A stretch of DNA of 64,000 nucleotides from JAZKFT01 sp039925965. GTDB taxonomy: Bacteria > Bacteroidota > Bacteroidia > Chitinophagales > Chitinophagaceae. Both the position numbers and the translations under genes were made by a program. The notes under the pieces are model-generated. The model ran no database searches. It saw only the letters and a list, made by a program, of their open reading frames with translations, and was not told the DNA's origin. Below, piece after piece: positions 36,001 to 45,779 of the stretch. The DNA lies in the NCBI GenBank assembly GCA_039925965.1, contig JBDSXW010000104.1:1-64000 (forward strand). Reading direction: 5' to 3'. Every line of letters begins with the position of its first letter. Within the stretch, counting starts at the first letter, position 1.

Positions 36001-37281
36001 ATGAGAAGTTATCTCTTGAGCATTTCTGCCTTAGCGGCATTGGCAATATTAACAGCGGGTTGTGGCAAAGGTAAATCGAAAGGGCTACCCGACGATGGTC
36101 AGCTGCATGGCGTTGCGCCGGCTGCAAAGCCTGGGATGACAAAGCCTTTGGGCATGGTTTACGTTCCACCGGGAACTTTCCATATGGGCCCGAGCGATGA
36201 GGATGTTAGTTATGCGTTGACTGCACGTAATAAACAGGTTTCTATCCAGGGTTTTTGGATGGATGCTACTGAAATCACTAATAATCAATACCGACAGTTT
36301 GTATATTGGGTAAGAGATTCCATTGCTGCTAAATACCTTGGTTTTATTAAACCTGTGGATGGTATAGACTTTATAGATTGGAAAAAGGCGAAAACAATTA
36401 AATGGGGCGACAAAGCCACCATGGAAAAAGTAGATGCAATGATTGTGGCACCACCCGACAGGCTGTATGGTAAAAAAGATATTGATCCTGAAAAGATGCT
36501 TTACCAGGTAGAGTACTTTGATTTAAAAGAAGCAGCCCGGCTTGAAAATAAAGGCAAGCCACGCAGCAGCTTTGTAGTTAAGTATAGCGAAAAAATCTAC
36601 CCTGATACATTGGTTTGGATGCGCGACTTTGCTTATAGCTATAACGAGCCGATGACTAAGAAATATTTTTCTCACCCGTCCTTTGGCAACTATCCTGTGG
36701 TAGGTGTCAACTGGAAGCAGGCTGTTGCTTTTTGCCGTTGGAGGACCAATCACCTGATGAATCCGTTCCTGGAAAGCCACAAAAAGTCTACAGAAACAGA
36801 TTTTCACCTGCCTACGGAAGCCCAGTGGGAATATGCGGCGCGTGGTGGCCGTTCTCAATCCATGTTTCCCTGGGGTAACTATTACCTGCGTAATAAGAAA
36901 GGTTGCTTGTTAGCCAACTTCAAGCCGGGGCGTGGTAATTATCCCGAAGATGGAGGTTTCTATACTGTTCGTGCCGATGCTTATTGGCCAAACGATTTCG
37001 GTTTATACAATATGGCAGGTAATGTGGCCGAATGGACAAACAGCTTGTATTATGAAGGTAGCTACAATTTTCAGCACGATATGAACCCTGATGTACGGTA
37101 CAATGCAAAAGACAGCGATCCTCCCCGTATGAAGCGGAAAGTATTGCGCGGCGGTAGCTGGAAAGATGTTGGTTTCTATCTACAGACAAGTACCCGCGCT
37201 TACGAGTACCAGGATACAGCTAAAAGCTATATTGGTTTTCGCACGGTAATAGATTTACCATACTTTGGCCGCCGTAAATAA
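36001..37281 (+). CDS. gldK: Type IX secretion/gliding lipoprotein GldK
   Basis: A 426-residue outer-membrane lipoprotein (lipobox L-T-A-G-C, Cys21) with a formylglycine-generating-enzyme-like fold: M-V-Y-V-P-P-G-T-F-H-M-G, G-F-W-M-D-A-T-E-I-T-N-N-Q-Y, P-T-E-A-Q-W-E-Y-A-A-R-G-G, G-N-V-A-E-W and V-L-R-G-G-S-W. In T9SS this protein (PorK in Porphyromonas) forms a periplasmic ring with GldN under the outer membrane. Catalytic function as an FGE is not expected. It is first in the order gldK-gldL-gldM-gldN. The start at 36001 gives the signal peptide. Confidence 0.96.
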   Translation: MRSYLLSISALAALAILTAGCGKGKSKGLPDDGQLHGVAPAAKPGMTKPLGMVYVPPGTFHMGPSDEDVSYALTARNKQVSIQGFWMDATEITNNQYRQFVYWVRDSIAAKYLGFIKPVDGIDFIDWKKAKTIKWGDKATMEKVDAMIVAPPDRLYGKKDIDPEKMLYQVEYFDLKEAARLENKGKPRSSFVVKYSEKIYPDTLVWMRDFAYSYNEPMTKKYFSHPSFGNYPVVGVNWKQAVAFCRWRTNHLMNPFLESHKKSTETDFHLPTEAQWEYAARGGRSQSMFPWGNYYLRNKKGCLLANFKPGRGNYPEDGGFYTVRADAYWPNDFGLYNMAGNVAEWTNSLYYEGSYNFQHDMNPDVRYNAKDSDPPRMKRKVLRGGSWKDVGFYLQTSTRAYEYQDTAKSYIGFRTVIDLPYFGRRK

Positions 37282-37340
37282 TTAAAGCTGGCTGGGCCAC
37301 ACCCCCAATGACCGTTCCCCCCAAAATTATTTGTAAAACT

Positions 37341-37348
37341 TATTTTTG
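37341..37348 (+). promoter_or_regulatory. Candidate -7 element upstream of gldL
   Basis: TATTTTTG matches TAnnTTTG within the 148-base gap between gldK and gldL, about 80 bases before the gldL ATG. No good -33 partner was found, so an internal promoter is only a possibility. Confidence 0.25.
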
Positions 37349-37429
37349 TTCGCATAAATGAGGACGGGTATTCGTATCCCTTCTCATTTTCTACATTTTT
37401 TATTCAATTAATCTCTAAAAAAAACAACT

Positions 37430-38173
37430 ATGGCCGGCATTTCAAGAAGAAATGAAGTTCTGTTAAACGTTTTCGTATGCGTAGGTGCATCAGTAGTAAT
37501 CATCGGTGCAATGGCTAAAATCCTTCACCTCTCATGGGCCGACTGGGCACTAAAGATTGGTCTTTCCACTGAGGCATTGATATTTTTTGTATATGCATTT
37601 GTTCCACCACCAATTGTTGCTGAAATACCTGCCGTGGTCACCCCAGCCGGCAATCCCGCCCTTAAGTCTTTGGACAAAATGATGCAGGAAGCCGATATTA
37701 CCCCGACTAACCTACAAAAATTAAGCAGTGGTTTTCAAAAACTTGGTACTACTGTTGACAAGATGGGAGAAATAAGCGATGTGGTTAAATCCACAGGTGA
37801 TTTTACAGCTAATACCACTGCGGCTTCGGATGCAATGATTAAGGTTAAAGATTCAATGAATAAGTCTGCTGTAACTATGGCTTCTTTTAATGATGCTGCA
37901 GAAAGCACCAAGCAATTCCATGGCCAGGTACAGACGCTTACCAAGAATCTTGGGAGCCTCAACACTATATATGAACTGGAGTTGCAGGATACCAACAACC
38001 ACCTGAAAGCCATGAACCAGTTTTACGGTAACCTCACAGAAGCTTCAAAAGCTATGCAGGGTAGTGCGGAAGATGCAAAGAAAACACAGGAGCAGATTGC
38101 TTTGCTGGCAGGTAACCTGACCAAATTGAACAATGTGTATGGTAACATGCTAAGTGCAATGCAGGGGAGATAA
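37430..38173 (+). CDS. gldL: Type IX secretion/gliding motor protein GldL
   Basis: A 247-residue inner-membrane protein with two N-terminal transmembrane helices at about 10-28 and 40-58 and a long cytoplasmic helical region. With GldM it forms the proton-driven rotary motor of the T9SS. The Glu49 in helix 2 (L-S-T-E-A-L) corresponds in position to the conserved membrane glutamate known to be needed for motor function. The C-terminal part is rich in heptad-like Leu/Met/Asn, coiled-coil in character. Confidence 0.95.
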   Translation: MAGISRRNEVLLNVFVCVGASVVIIGAMAKILHLSWADWALKIGLSTEALIFFVYAFVPPPIVAEIPAVVTPAGNPALKSLDKMMQEADITPTNLQKLSSGFQKLGTTVDKMGEISDVVKSTGDFTANTTAASDAMIKVKDSMNKSAVTMASFNDAAESTKQFHGQVQTLTKNLGSLNTIYELELQDTNNHLKAMNQFYGNLTEASKAMQGSAEDAKKTQEQIALLAGNLTKLNNVYGNMLSAMQGR

Positions 38174-38281
38174 AATCTGTTTGACGAATTGTAAATCCGA
38201 ACGGACATTCAATTTTCAATCAATTCCTACTCATAAGCATGAATTTTAAATCTAAAATCGTTAACCATACATAATTAAATT

Positions 38282-39784
38282 ATGGCCTTACCAAGAGACC
38301 CCCGGCAAAAGATGATCAACTTCATGTATTTGGTGTTGACAGCGATGCTGGCCCTTAACGTTTCAACAGAAATATTAAACGCCTTTAAGGTGGTGGATAC
38401 CAGCCTTATCAAATCAAATGTCGTAGTAGACAAAAGCAATAAAGATATTCAAGCATCATTGGATGCTTTATTAAAGGATGAGAGTAATAGAGCGAATGCT
38501 GCAATTTGGAAACCAAAGGCAGATTCTGCAATTGAAATTACAAATCAGGTTGCTAAATATATTGATGGCTTGAAAGATACACTTTTGAGAGAATCAGGTT
38601 ATAAACCTGAAACCGGAGATACAAGTTTTAAGGAGGACGATTTGGACGCTTCTAGTCGACTCTTCGGTACAGACAATAAGGGAGAAGAATTAAAAGCTGC
38701 ATTGCTTAAGTTTAGGGAAGATGTGTTAAATGTATTGCCGGCAAAATATAGAGCCCAGCTTGAAACCAGTATTCCTATCAACGTAACTTCTAAAGAAGGG
38801 CAAAGTTTCGCAACAACCTATTTTCATATGACCCCCACTGTAGCTGCACTGACCATGCTGAGCAAGTTTCAGAGTGATGTAAAAAGGGCTGGTAATTTGG
38901 TAGCTGCAAAATGCCTGGAACAAGTCGGTCGTGTAGAATTCAAAATTGACAAATTTCAGGCATTTGCCGGCCAGAGTAGCGAATATTTGCTTCCGGGACA
39001 GCCGATCACGATTACTGCAGGTTTAGGAGCATTTAGCACCACTAATTTACCATCAGTGAGCATAAATGGATCTGCGCAATCCTTAGATGCTGATGGCGTA
39101 GCAAATTATAAGACAACTGCAGAGGGAGCTGGAGAACATACAGTTAACGTGGTAATTTCTTACACCAATCCTAATACAAACCAAAAAGAATCTACAACGA
39201 AAACAATCAAATACACTGTTGGTACGCCATCTGGTGCATCTGTTTTCCTTGAAAAAATGAATGTGATGTATATTGGTGTTGATAATCCGATTACCATCAG
39301 CGCAGGTAGCATTAAGAGAGAAAATATGAAAGTGTCGATGGGATCTGGATCATTGTCGTCTGCGGGTGGTGACAGATATATCGGGAGAGTGACAGCCCAG
39401 GGGAACACTACGATATCTGTTTCAGGCGATGGCAAATCTTTCTCTTTCCCGATAAGAATCAAATATTTGCCAGATCCGGTTGCATTGGTGGGTACACTTA
39501 AAACTGGCCTGGTTTCGGCTGCACAATTTAGAGCGATGGGCGGCGTTAGAGCAGTATTAGAAAATTCTGATTTCGAGGCTAATTTCTCGGTGCAGGGCTA
39601 CACGGTTGGGGCCAACTGTGGTGGTACTTATAACGAGGCAACAGTAAATGGTGCTCAATGGGGTGGTAACGCGGTTATAGCATCTTTGAAACCAGGCTGC
39701 CTCGTTTGGATCAGCAATATCAGGGCTGTAGGACCTGATCAAAAGCCTAGAAAAATCAATGACCTTACATTCAGGTTACAATAA
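38282..39784 (+). CDS. gldM: Type IX secretion/gliding motor protein GldM
   Basis: A 500-residue protein with one N-terminal transmembrane helix (about 12-28, M-I-N-F-M-Y-L-V-L-T-A-M-L-A-L-N-V) and a long periplasmic part made of an N-terminal helical bundle (D1) and Ig/beta-sandwich domains D2-D4. The S-T-E-I-L-N-A-F start after the helix is typical. It spans the periplasm from the GldL motor to the GldK/GldN ring. The order and strand agree with gldKLMN elsewhere. Confidence 0.95.
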   Translation: MALPRDPRQKMINFMYLVLTAMLALNVSTEILNAFKVVDTSLIKSNVVVDKSNKDIQASLDALLKDESNRANAAIWKPKADSAIEITNQVAKYIDGLKDTLLRESGYKPETGDTSFKEDDLDASSRLFGTDNKGEELKAALLKFREDVLNVLPAKYRAQLETSIPINVTSKEGQSFATTYFHMTPTVAALTMLSKFQSDVKRAGNLVAAKCLEQVGRVEFKIDKFQAFAGQSSEYLLPGQPITITAGLGAFSTTNLPSVSINGSAQSLDADGVANYKTTAEGAGEHTVNVVISYTNPNTNQKESTTKTIKYTVGTPSGASVFLEKMNVMYIGVDNPITISAGSIKRENMKVSMGSGSLSSAGGDRYIGRVTAQGNTTISVSGDGKSFSFPIRIKYLPDPVALVGTLKTGLVSAAQFRAMGGVRAVLENSDFEANFSVQGYTVGANCGGTYNEATVNGAQWGGNAVIASLKPGCLVWISNIRAVGPDQKPRKINDLTFRLQ

Positions 39785-39787
39785 AAT

Positions 39788-40810
39788 ATGACTATTATGA
39801 AACGTGTAACTGGTTTTTTATTAATGGGGTTGATAGGTATTTCGTTATTCTCTGTAGACGCAAATGCGCAGAAGAAGAAAGCACCTGCTAAAAAAGTCAA
39901 TACCGCGAAGAAAAAGAAAAAGCCAGCGGTTGTTAAAGCACCAACTGTTGACACTGCTACCACCGCAGTTATCGCCGCTTCAGATACTGCTACTTTTTCG
40001 ACGCCCACGGTACTTCCTTCTCTGCGAAATAATTCTGCTGTAGAGAAGAATCTTATCAAAGACAAAACGCCGTTAGAATATGAATACCTGCGTGAGGATG
40101 ATCAATTATACAAACAGGTAGTTTGGAGAATGATCAATACAAAAGAGAAAATGAACCTTCCATTCGGCTACGATGCGGAGGAAGAAAACGGAAGCCAGCA
40201 ATTTATATACATCCTGTTGAATGCAGTAAAAAGTGGTGAGCTCACTGCTTTTAGCGGTGTAAATGACCGGTTTACAACGCCGATGAAAATATCTGAGATC
40301 GCAGAAAAACTTGTTGGAAAATCCTATGTACTCCAGGTGCCAGATTGGGTGAAAGATCCCAGCGGCGCCACCATGAAAGACTCAACTATAACAGAAGATT
40401 TTAATCCGACAACTGTTGAAACCTTCCAGGTAAAAGAAGAAATTATTTTTGACAAAGAATCTTCAAGGCTTCATTTCAGAATTTTAGGGATTGCCCCAAT
40501 GGTGACCCGGAAAGATGACATGGGAAATGTCAAGGGCGAAATTCCCTTATTCTGGATATACTATCCCGATGCCAGACCTACCTTGGCAAAATTCGAGGCT
40601 TACAATCCACGGAACTATGCAAATAGGATGAGTTGGGAAGAAGTATTTGAGAGCCATTATTTTACCAGCCATATTATCAAGTCCACTTTGAATAATCCAG
40701 GAAACAAAATGATAGCAGGTATGATCAGCGACCCGCTTTTAAGATTGGTGGAAGGCGAAAATGTGAAAGAAGCCATCTTTAACTTTGAGCAGAGCCAGTG
40801 GAGCTACTAG
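39788..40810 (+). CDS. gldN: Type IX secretion/gliding ring protein GldN
   Basis: A 340-residue periplasmic protein with a Sec signal peptide (cleavage near A-N-A-Q, about residue 28) followed by a Lys/Ala/Pro-rich linker (residues 29-60). The conserved domain starts near Y-E-Y-L-R-E-D-D and includes V-V-W-R-M-I-N-T-K-E-K-M-N and F-W-I-Y-Y-P-D-A-R. GldN (PorN) binds GldK and receives GldM. It begins three bases after gldM; an alternative ATG lies at 39797. A terminator follows. Confidence 0.95.
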   Translation: MTIMKRVTGFLLMGLIGISLFSVDANAQKKKAPAKKVNTAKKKKKPAVVKAPTVDTATTAVIAASDTATFSTPTVLPSLRNNSAVEKNLIKDKTPLEYEYLREDDQLYKQVVWRMINTKEKMNLPFGYDAEEENGSQQFIYILLNAVKSGELTAFSGVNDRFTTPMKISEIAEKLVGKSYVLQVPDWVKDPSGATMKDSTITEDFNPTTVETFQVKEEIIFDKESSRLHFRILGIAPMVTRKDDMGNVKGEIPLFWIYYPDARPTLAKFEAYNPRNYANRMSWEEVFESHYFTSHIIKSTLNNPGNKMIAGMISDPLLRLVEGENVKEAIFNFEQSQWSY

Positions 40811-40833
40811 TATCTCACTTTAAATAAAATTAC

Positions 40834-40862
40834 AACCGGCGCATTTTGTTGCCGGTTTTTTT
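40834..40862 (+). terminator. Rho-independent terminator of the gld operon
   Basis: AACCGGC pairs with GCCGGTT around GCATTTTGTT, followed by a T-run. It lies 23 bases after the gldN stop. Confidence 0.8.
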
Positions 40863-40982
40863 ATGGCATGTGTTTTTTCAACAACCACTCCGAAAATAGT
40901 TCCGTATTTTTACTTTGGTTTTTCATAGGATATTGGATTTTAACAAGGGGCTGGATTTTCATCCCCGCCCTTTTTTGTTCCC

Positions 40983-42806
40983 TTATCCCAGTGGTACACC
41001 GGTCTGCGGTGAAAACCATTTGTTTATTGCCAATGTTTTCGCTTTTCCTACTAATTTTTCCAATGCGGGTCCATCGGCTGCCTTCACATTTTTTACTGAC
41101 CTGAATTTTTTAAGTAGCATATCTGCGGTAGCTTTTCCGATGCCTGGTATATTTTCCAATTCGTTTTTAAAAGTACCCTTGCTTCTTTGTTGGCGGTGGA
41201 ATGCAATACCAAACCGGTGCACTTCGTCGCGGATACGGCGAATCAATTGCAGGCTGTCGCCCTGGTAGCTGAGTTTGACAGATTCACTATCGCCGGGAAA
41301 GAATATTTCTTCGATATTTTTTGCCAGGCCCACCAGTGTCATTTTTCCGTCCAGTTCCAAATCGCGGATACCCTCCCTAGCAGCACTCAACTGCCCTTTG
41401 CCGCCATCGATAATAATCAATTGGGGTAGTGGTGTTCCTTCTTCTTTCAAGCGCTTATAACGGCGGTATACCACTTCTTTCATCGTGGCAAAATCGTTGA
41501 TGCCTTCCACTGTTTTTACATTGAATTTGCGATAATCATCTTTGCTGGGTACCCCATTTTTAAAACATACCATCGCCGACACCGGGTAGCTTCCCTGGAA
41601 ATTTGAATTATCAAAACACTCTATATGAACGGGCAACTGGGGTAGTTGTAAGTCAGCCTGTAACTCCTGCAACACTTTTGCGGTTTCGTGCGTTGATTTT
41701 TCCTCCAGATGAAGCATTTTTTTACGCTTGGTTTCCTCCGTATAAATAGCTACATTTTGTTGCCCAAGATCCACCAGTTTCTTTTTATCGCCAGCTTTGG
41801 CTACGGTAGCACGTATGTTAGGTTCAAAGTACTCGATTTCAAAAGGGACTATGATCTCAGGCGCATCGCTTTGGAAAGTGTCCCGTATTTGAGCGATGCC
41901 AAAGGAGAGTACTTCGGCATCCGTTTCATCCAGTTTGGGGTTTAGTTCGAGGGTATGAGCCTGGACAATGCTGCCGTTGCGAACCATCATATAATTGATA
42001 AAAGCCCGATCATCATTTTTCATAAAAGCAAAAACATCCACATCGCCCACACGGCTGTTGACCACCACCGACTTGGCGCTGTAGTTTTCCAGATGTTCAA
42101 TTTTCTTTTTTATAAGCCCTGCCTTTTCAAATTCCATATTGTCCACCAGTTTTTGCATGGCTTCTTTATAATGCTGCAAAACTCCGCCCAGTCTGCCTTT
42201 CAGCACCTGTTTTACTTGCTGCAGGCCCGCTTCGTAATCGGACGCAGATTGAAATTGCTGACAGGGTCCTTTGCAATTGCCGAGATGGTATTCCAGGCAT
42301 ACTTTAAACTTGCCGGCTGCAATATTTTTTTCAGTGAGGTTGAGTTTGCAGGTGCGGAGCGGTATATGCTGGCGGATAAAGTAGAGCAGCTCCCTCACTT
42401 TGGCCACGGACGTAAACGGTCCCAGGTATTCGCTGCCATCCTTAATTTTGCGGCGGGTAAGAAACACCCGGGGAAAGGGTTCCTTTTTGATAACGATATA
42501 GGGGAATGATTTATCGTCCTTGAGATCGATATTGTAGCGTGGCTGAAACTCTTTGATCAGCGAATTCTCCAGGAAGAAGGCGTCCTGCTCCGAGCCGACC
42601 ACGGTAAATTCAATCCGGTGGATATGCTTAACCAATTCGTGGGTTTTATAGCCTGCAAATGTTTTATTGAAGTACGAGCTGACCCTTTTTCTAAGATCCT
42701 TTGCCTTGCCCACATAAATAATCTCATTGTTCGTATTGAAATACCTGTAAACGCCGGGTTGGTGAGGAATGGAAACTGCAATGGGTCTGAATGCTTCTGG
42801 TGTCAT
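40983..42806 (-). CDS. uvrC: Excinuclease ABC subunit UvrC
   Basis: A 607-residue nucleotide-excision-repair nuclease making the two incisions around a lesion. Domains: GIY-YIG-type endonuclease at about 14-95 (P-G-V-Y-R-Y-F, I-I-Y-V-G-K-A); Cys-rich motif (C-L-E-Y-H-L-G-N-C-K-G-P-C); UVR motif near 200-235; C-terminal RNase-H-like nuclease with E-C-F-D-N-S-N and I-I-D-G-G-K-G-Q; tandem helix-hairpin-helix with I-P-G-I-G-K-A-T. It converges on gldN. Confidence 0.96.
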   Translation of the reverse strand: MTPEAFRPIAVSIPHQPGVYRYFNTNNEIIYVGKAKDLRKRVSSYFNKTFAGYKTHELVKHIHRIEFTVVGSEQDAFFLENSLIKEFQPRYNIDLKDDKSFPYIVIKKEPFPRVFLTRRKIKDGSEYLGPFTSVAKVRELLYFIRQHIPLRTCKLNLTEKNIAAGKFKVCLEYHLGNCKGPCQQFQSASDYEAGLQQVKQVLKGRLGGVLQHYKEAMQKLVDNMEFEKAGLIKKKIEHLENYSAKSVVVNSRVGDVDVFAFMKNDDRAFINYMMVRNGSIVQAHTLELNPKLDETDAEVLSFGIAQIRDTFQSDAPEIIVPFEIEYFEPNIRATVAKAGDKKKLVDLGQQNVAIYTEETKRKKMLHLEEKSTHETAKVLQELQADLQLPQLPVHIECFDNSNFQGSYPVSAMVCFKNGVPSKDDYRKFNVKTVEGINDFATMKEVVYRRYKRLKEEGTPLPQLIIIDGGKGQLSAAREGIRDLELDGKMTLVGLAKNIEEIFFPGDSESVKLSYQGDSLQLIRRIRDEVHRFGIAFHRQQRSKGTFKNELENIPGIGKATADMLLKKFRSVKNVKAADGPALEKLVGKAKTLAINKWFSPQTGVPLG

Positions 42807-43138
42807 GGATCCGTTTTAAAGAACGATAAAGTTCAATGAATAACAATTACAGAGGAGTACGGCTGGTGAAATTATTTTCTGTATAATCGGGGCTATCTGA
42901 ATCATAACTGGCTTCATTTCATCCTGCATCTTTCCTTACATTTACCCTTCGGGTAAAATCATGAATCATTTCTCAATGTCGTAACGTTCAGCCATAAGAT
43001 TTGGGTAGACCCCTATCACCCAAAAAGCGAAGATTGGGTGTGCCTTGGTCAGTAGCCTTGTCGCTTGTCTTTTTGGTTGAACGACATCGCCTCACAATTA
43101 ATAATTCATAATTCACAATTCAAAAATCATACATCAAG
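42807..43138. other. Intergenic region with short-word repeats
   Basis: About 330 bases between divergent uvrC and the peptidase gene. A small hairpin CACCCAA...TTGGGTG lies near 43017-43040, and aattaataattcataattcac (43096-43116) is a run of ATTCATAATTC-type words ending some 20 bases before the next start codon. Confidence 0.5.
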
Positions 43139-44425
43139 ATGAAGCACTTGGCACTAGATCCCAAAATTTTTGTCCAGAACCGCCAGCGGTTTGTAAAACA
43201 AATGCTACCCAATAGTATTGCTATTTTCAACAGCAACGACGAAGTGCCGAGTAATGGCGATGCTATTTACCGCTTTCAGCAAAACAGCGATCTGTACTGG
43301 CTCACAGGAATTGAGCAGGAAGATACGATGGTGGTGTTTTTTCCGGATAATCCGGATCCCAAATATCGGGAAGTGCTGGTGTTGGTGCGGCCTAATGAAC
43401 TGAAAGAAAAATGGGATGGTAAGCGACTACGCGCAGAAGATGCCAAAGCAATGACCGGCATGGAAAGAATCGTGTGGCTCGACTGCCTGGATCCGTTGTT
43501 ACAACCCTGGATCCACCTTGCAGCTAATATTTACCTGAATACAAATGAAAACGATCGTAAAGGAACAATCCTGCCCACCCGCGACTACAGGTATATCGAA
43601 GGGATGAAGCAACGTTACCCGCTTCATAATTACCTGCGCAGTGCACGTATTTTGAAGGAACTACGCGGCGTTAAAACTGCTGCTGAAGTAGTAGTGCTGC
43701 AAACGGCAGTAGATATTACAGAAAAGACTTTCAAAAGGGTGATGCAATTTGTAAAACCCGGCGTTTGGGAGCATGAGATTGAGGCTGAGATTGTTCATGA
43801 ATTTTTGCGCAGCCGCAGTAAGGGCGAGGCTTACGGCAGTATTATTGCGAGCGGCGATAATGCCAGGACCCTCCACTATATAAGCAATAATGCACAATGT
43901 AAAGATGGCGACCTGATCCTGATGGATTTTGGTGCCAACTACGGCGGCTATTGCGCCGATCTTACCCGAACGATTCCGGTAAATGGCAAGTTTACCAAAC
44001 GCCAGAAAGAAGTGTACAACGCCTGCCTACACCTGCACAATTACGCCAAAAGCATCCTCAAGCCTGGTATCAGCATTGTAGACTATACTGAAAAAGTGGG
44101 TGATGAAGCCACCAGGATTTTTCCTAAATTAGGATTGCTGAAAAAAGAAGATATCAAAAATGAAGATCCCGAGAATAGGGCTTACCGCAAATACCTGTAC
44201 CATGGCATCAGTCATCACCTCGGGGTAGATGTTCATGACCTCGGAACCCGCACCGCTTCTATTAAGGCCGGCATGGTATTTACCATCGAGCCGGGGATTT
44301 ATATTGAAGAAGAGAAAATGGGTATCCGCATTGAAAATAATTTCTGGATCACGAAAAATGGCAACCAGGATTTGTTTAAAAAAATACCGATTACTGTGGA
44401 TGAAATAGAGGCCGGGATGCGATAG
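43139..44425 (+). CDS. Xaa-Pro aminopeptidase (aminopeptidase P, M24B)
   Basis: A 428-residue metallopeptidase removing the N-terminal residue before proline. The N-terminal creatinase-like domain has F-N-S-N-D-E and R-F-Q-Q-N-S-D-L-Y-W-L-T-G-I; the pita-bread domain carries the metal ligands in M-D-F-G-A-N-Y-G-G-Y-C-A-D-L-T-R-T, H-H-L-G-V-D-V-H-D, F-T-I-E-P-G-I-Y and R-I-E-N-N-F. Cytoplasmic; no signal peptide. Length is normal for PepP. Confidence 0.93.
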   Translation: MKHLALDPKIFVQNRQRFVKQMLPNSIAIFNSNDEVPSNGDAIYRFQQNSDLYWLTGIEQEDTMVVFFPDNPDPKYREVLVLVRPNELKEKWDGKRLRAEDAKAMTGMERIVWLDCLDPLLQPWIHLAANIYLNTNENDRKGTILPTRDYRYIEGMKQRYPLHNYLRSARILKELRGVKTAAEVVVLQTAVDITEKTFKRVMQFVKPGVWEHEIEAEIVHEFLRSRSKGEAYGSIIASGDNARTLHYISNNAQCKDGDLILMDFGANYGGYCADLTRTIPVNGKFTKRQKEVYNACLHLHNYAKSILKPGISIVDYTEKVGDEATRIFPKLGLLKKEDIKNEDPENRAYRKYLYHGISHHLGVDVHDLGTRTASIKAGMVFTIEPGIYIEEEKMGIRIENNFWITKNGNQDLFKKIPITVDEIEAGMR

Positions 44426-44519
44426 TCGGCCGACAACGGTATTGTTAACGAATAGAATTGGCCGTTGGTTAATGTTTGATGCGTGAGTGTATGAAAAGCA
44501 ATAAATTTAAAAAAAACTA

Positions 44520-44886
44520 ATGTCTTTCAAATTTGAACAACTTCGTATTTGGCTAATTGCAATGGATGGGTCGGGCGAAGTCTCAAATAGAACAAAGTCT
44601 TTTCCAAGGATGAGATTTTTATATTGACATCTCAAATCAAAAGGGCTGCCGATTTGGTCCTCGTTAATATTACAGAAGGTTCAACATTACAAGCAAACAT
44701 TGAATTCTGACGTTTTTCTTAATAGCCAATCGTTCTGCGCGGGAAGTTATTGCTTGCTCTTATCTTGCCAGGCGAAGGACATACCTGGATGTACAGCAAT
44801 TCAAACACATTTACGACAGTTGCGAAAAATTGATAGCGATGATTCAGGCATTGATTAAATCTTTGGGAAATGAAAACGGCAAATGA
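44520..44886 (+). pseudogene. Four-helix-bundle protein (23S rRNA intervening-sequence protein, S23 family), decayed
   Basis: The three frames together rebuild a complete S23/IVP protein. From ATG 44520: M-S-F-K-F-E-Q-L-R-I-W ... K-S-F-P; after a one-base shift near 44608: K-D-E-I-F-I-L-T-S-Q-I-K-R-A-A-D and N-I-T-E-G-S-T-L-Q-A-N-I-E-F then TGA where R is usual; after a second shift: A-N-R-S-A-R-E-V-I-A-C-S-Y-L-A-R-R-R and Q-F-K-H-I-Y-D-S-C-E-K-L-I-A to a TGA at 44884. Two frameshifts and one nonsense codon make it a clear pseudogene. The family is a small pentameric helical protein, some members associated with rRNA intervening sequences, others with diversity-generating retroelements; no rRNA or retroelement is nearby. 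Confidence 0.85.
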
Positions 44887-45011
44887 AGTTGCAACCGGTG
44901 CTGGAGTATTAATTTCATTACAGTGATTGTTGTGGGTCATTAGTCCGCGGTTGAGGGTGAACGGTTGACAAAAAGGACAGGCTACACCAATAATTTCCAA
45001 CCTAAAAATAC

Positions 45012-45779
45012 ATGAAGCAAATCCCCAATATAGTAACGCTCCTGAATCTTTTCTGTGGCTGTATCGCTATCCTGTTTACCCTTCAAAACGGCATTGCCAT
45101 CGTAGAGAGTCCAGACGGCACGGCGCAAATGATGGCCCTGCCGGAACAAATCTGGCTAGCCTCTTTGTTTATCGGTATCGCGGCCGTGGTTGATTTTTTT
45201 GATGGCTTTGTGGCCCGACTCATCGGCGCTTCTTCTGAAATGGGCAAGCAACTGGATTCGCTGGCCGATGTCGTAAGTTTTGGCGTGGCACCCGGGATGA
45301 TCATTTACCAATTACTGCGCCTGAGCGTTGCCAAAAGCGACGACGGTTTAGATACTTCGATACTATGGTTGATGCCGGCTTTTGTCCTGCCCTGCGCAGC
45401 GGCTTACCGGCTGGCAAAGTTTAATCTGGATACCCGGCAGTCCTATTCTTTCCGAGGTACGCCAGTGCCATCGGTAGGGCTCACAGTCGCAGCATTTCCA
45501 CTTATTTACTGGCATAGTAACCACGAATGGGTATTGAACCTGCTGCTCAACAAATGGTTCCTGTATGCGGTAGTGGCCGCTATGAGTTGGCTGATGATCA
45601 GCGATATTCCGATTATGAGCAACAAGTTTAAGGAGAAAACCCTGAACACCAACATCCCTAAACTGCTATTCCTCCTGATCGCCATCCTCGGCGGAGTTTT
45701 GTTGGGCTGGTTAAGCGTGCCGCTTATCTTTGTCGCATTCGTGTTATTATCCGTTATTTTCAAAAAGCAAATTCAATGA
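45012..45779 (+). CDS. pssA: CDP-diacylglycerol--serine O-phosphatidyltransferase
   Basis: A 255-residue integral membrane enzyme making phosphatidylserine, precursor of phosphatidylethanolamine. The CDP-alcohol phosphotransferase signature is complete: Asp61, Asp64-Gly65, Ala68-Arg69, Gly78, Asp82 and Asp86 in D-F-F-D-G-F-V-A-R ... L-D-S-L-A-D. About six to seven hydrophobic segments. The stop overlaps the purS start by four bases. Confidence 0.94.
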   Translation: MKQIPNIVTLLNLFCGCIAILFTLQNGIAIVESPDGTAQMMALPEQIWLASLFIGIAAVVDFFDGFVARLIGASSEMGKQLDSLADVVSFGVAPGMIIYQLLRLSVAKSDDGLDTSILWLMPAFVLPCAAAYRLAKFNLDTRQSYSFRGTPVPSVGLTVAAFPLIYWHSNHEWVLNLLLNKWFLYAVVAAMSWLMISDIPIMSNKFKEKTLNTNIPKLLFLLIAILGGVLLGWLSVPLIFVAFVLLSVIFKKQIQ

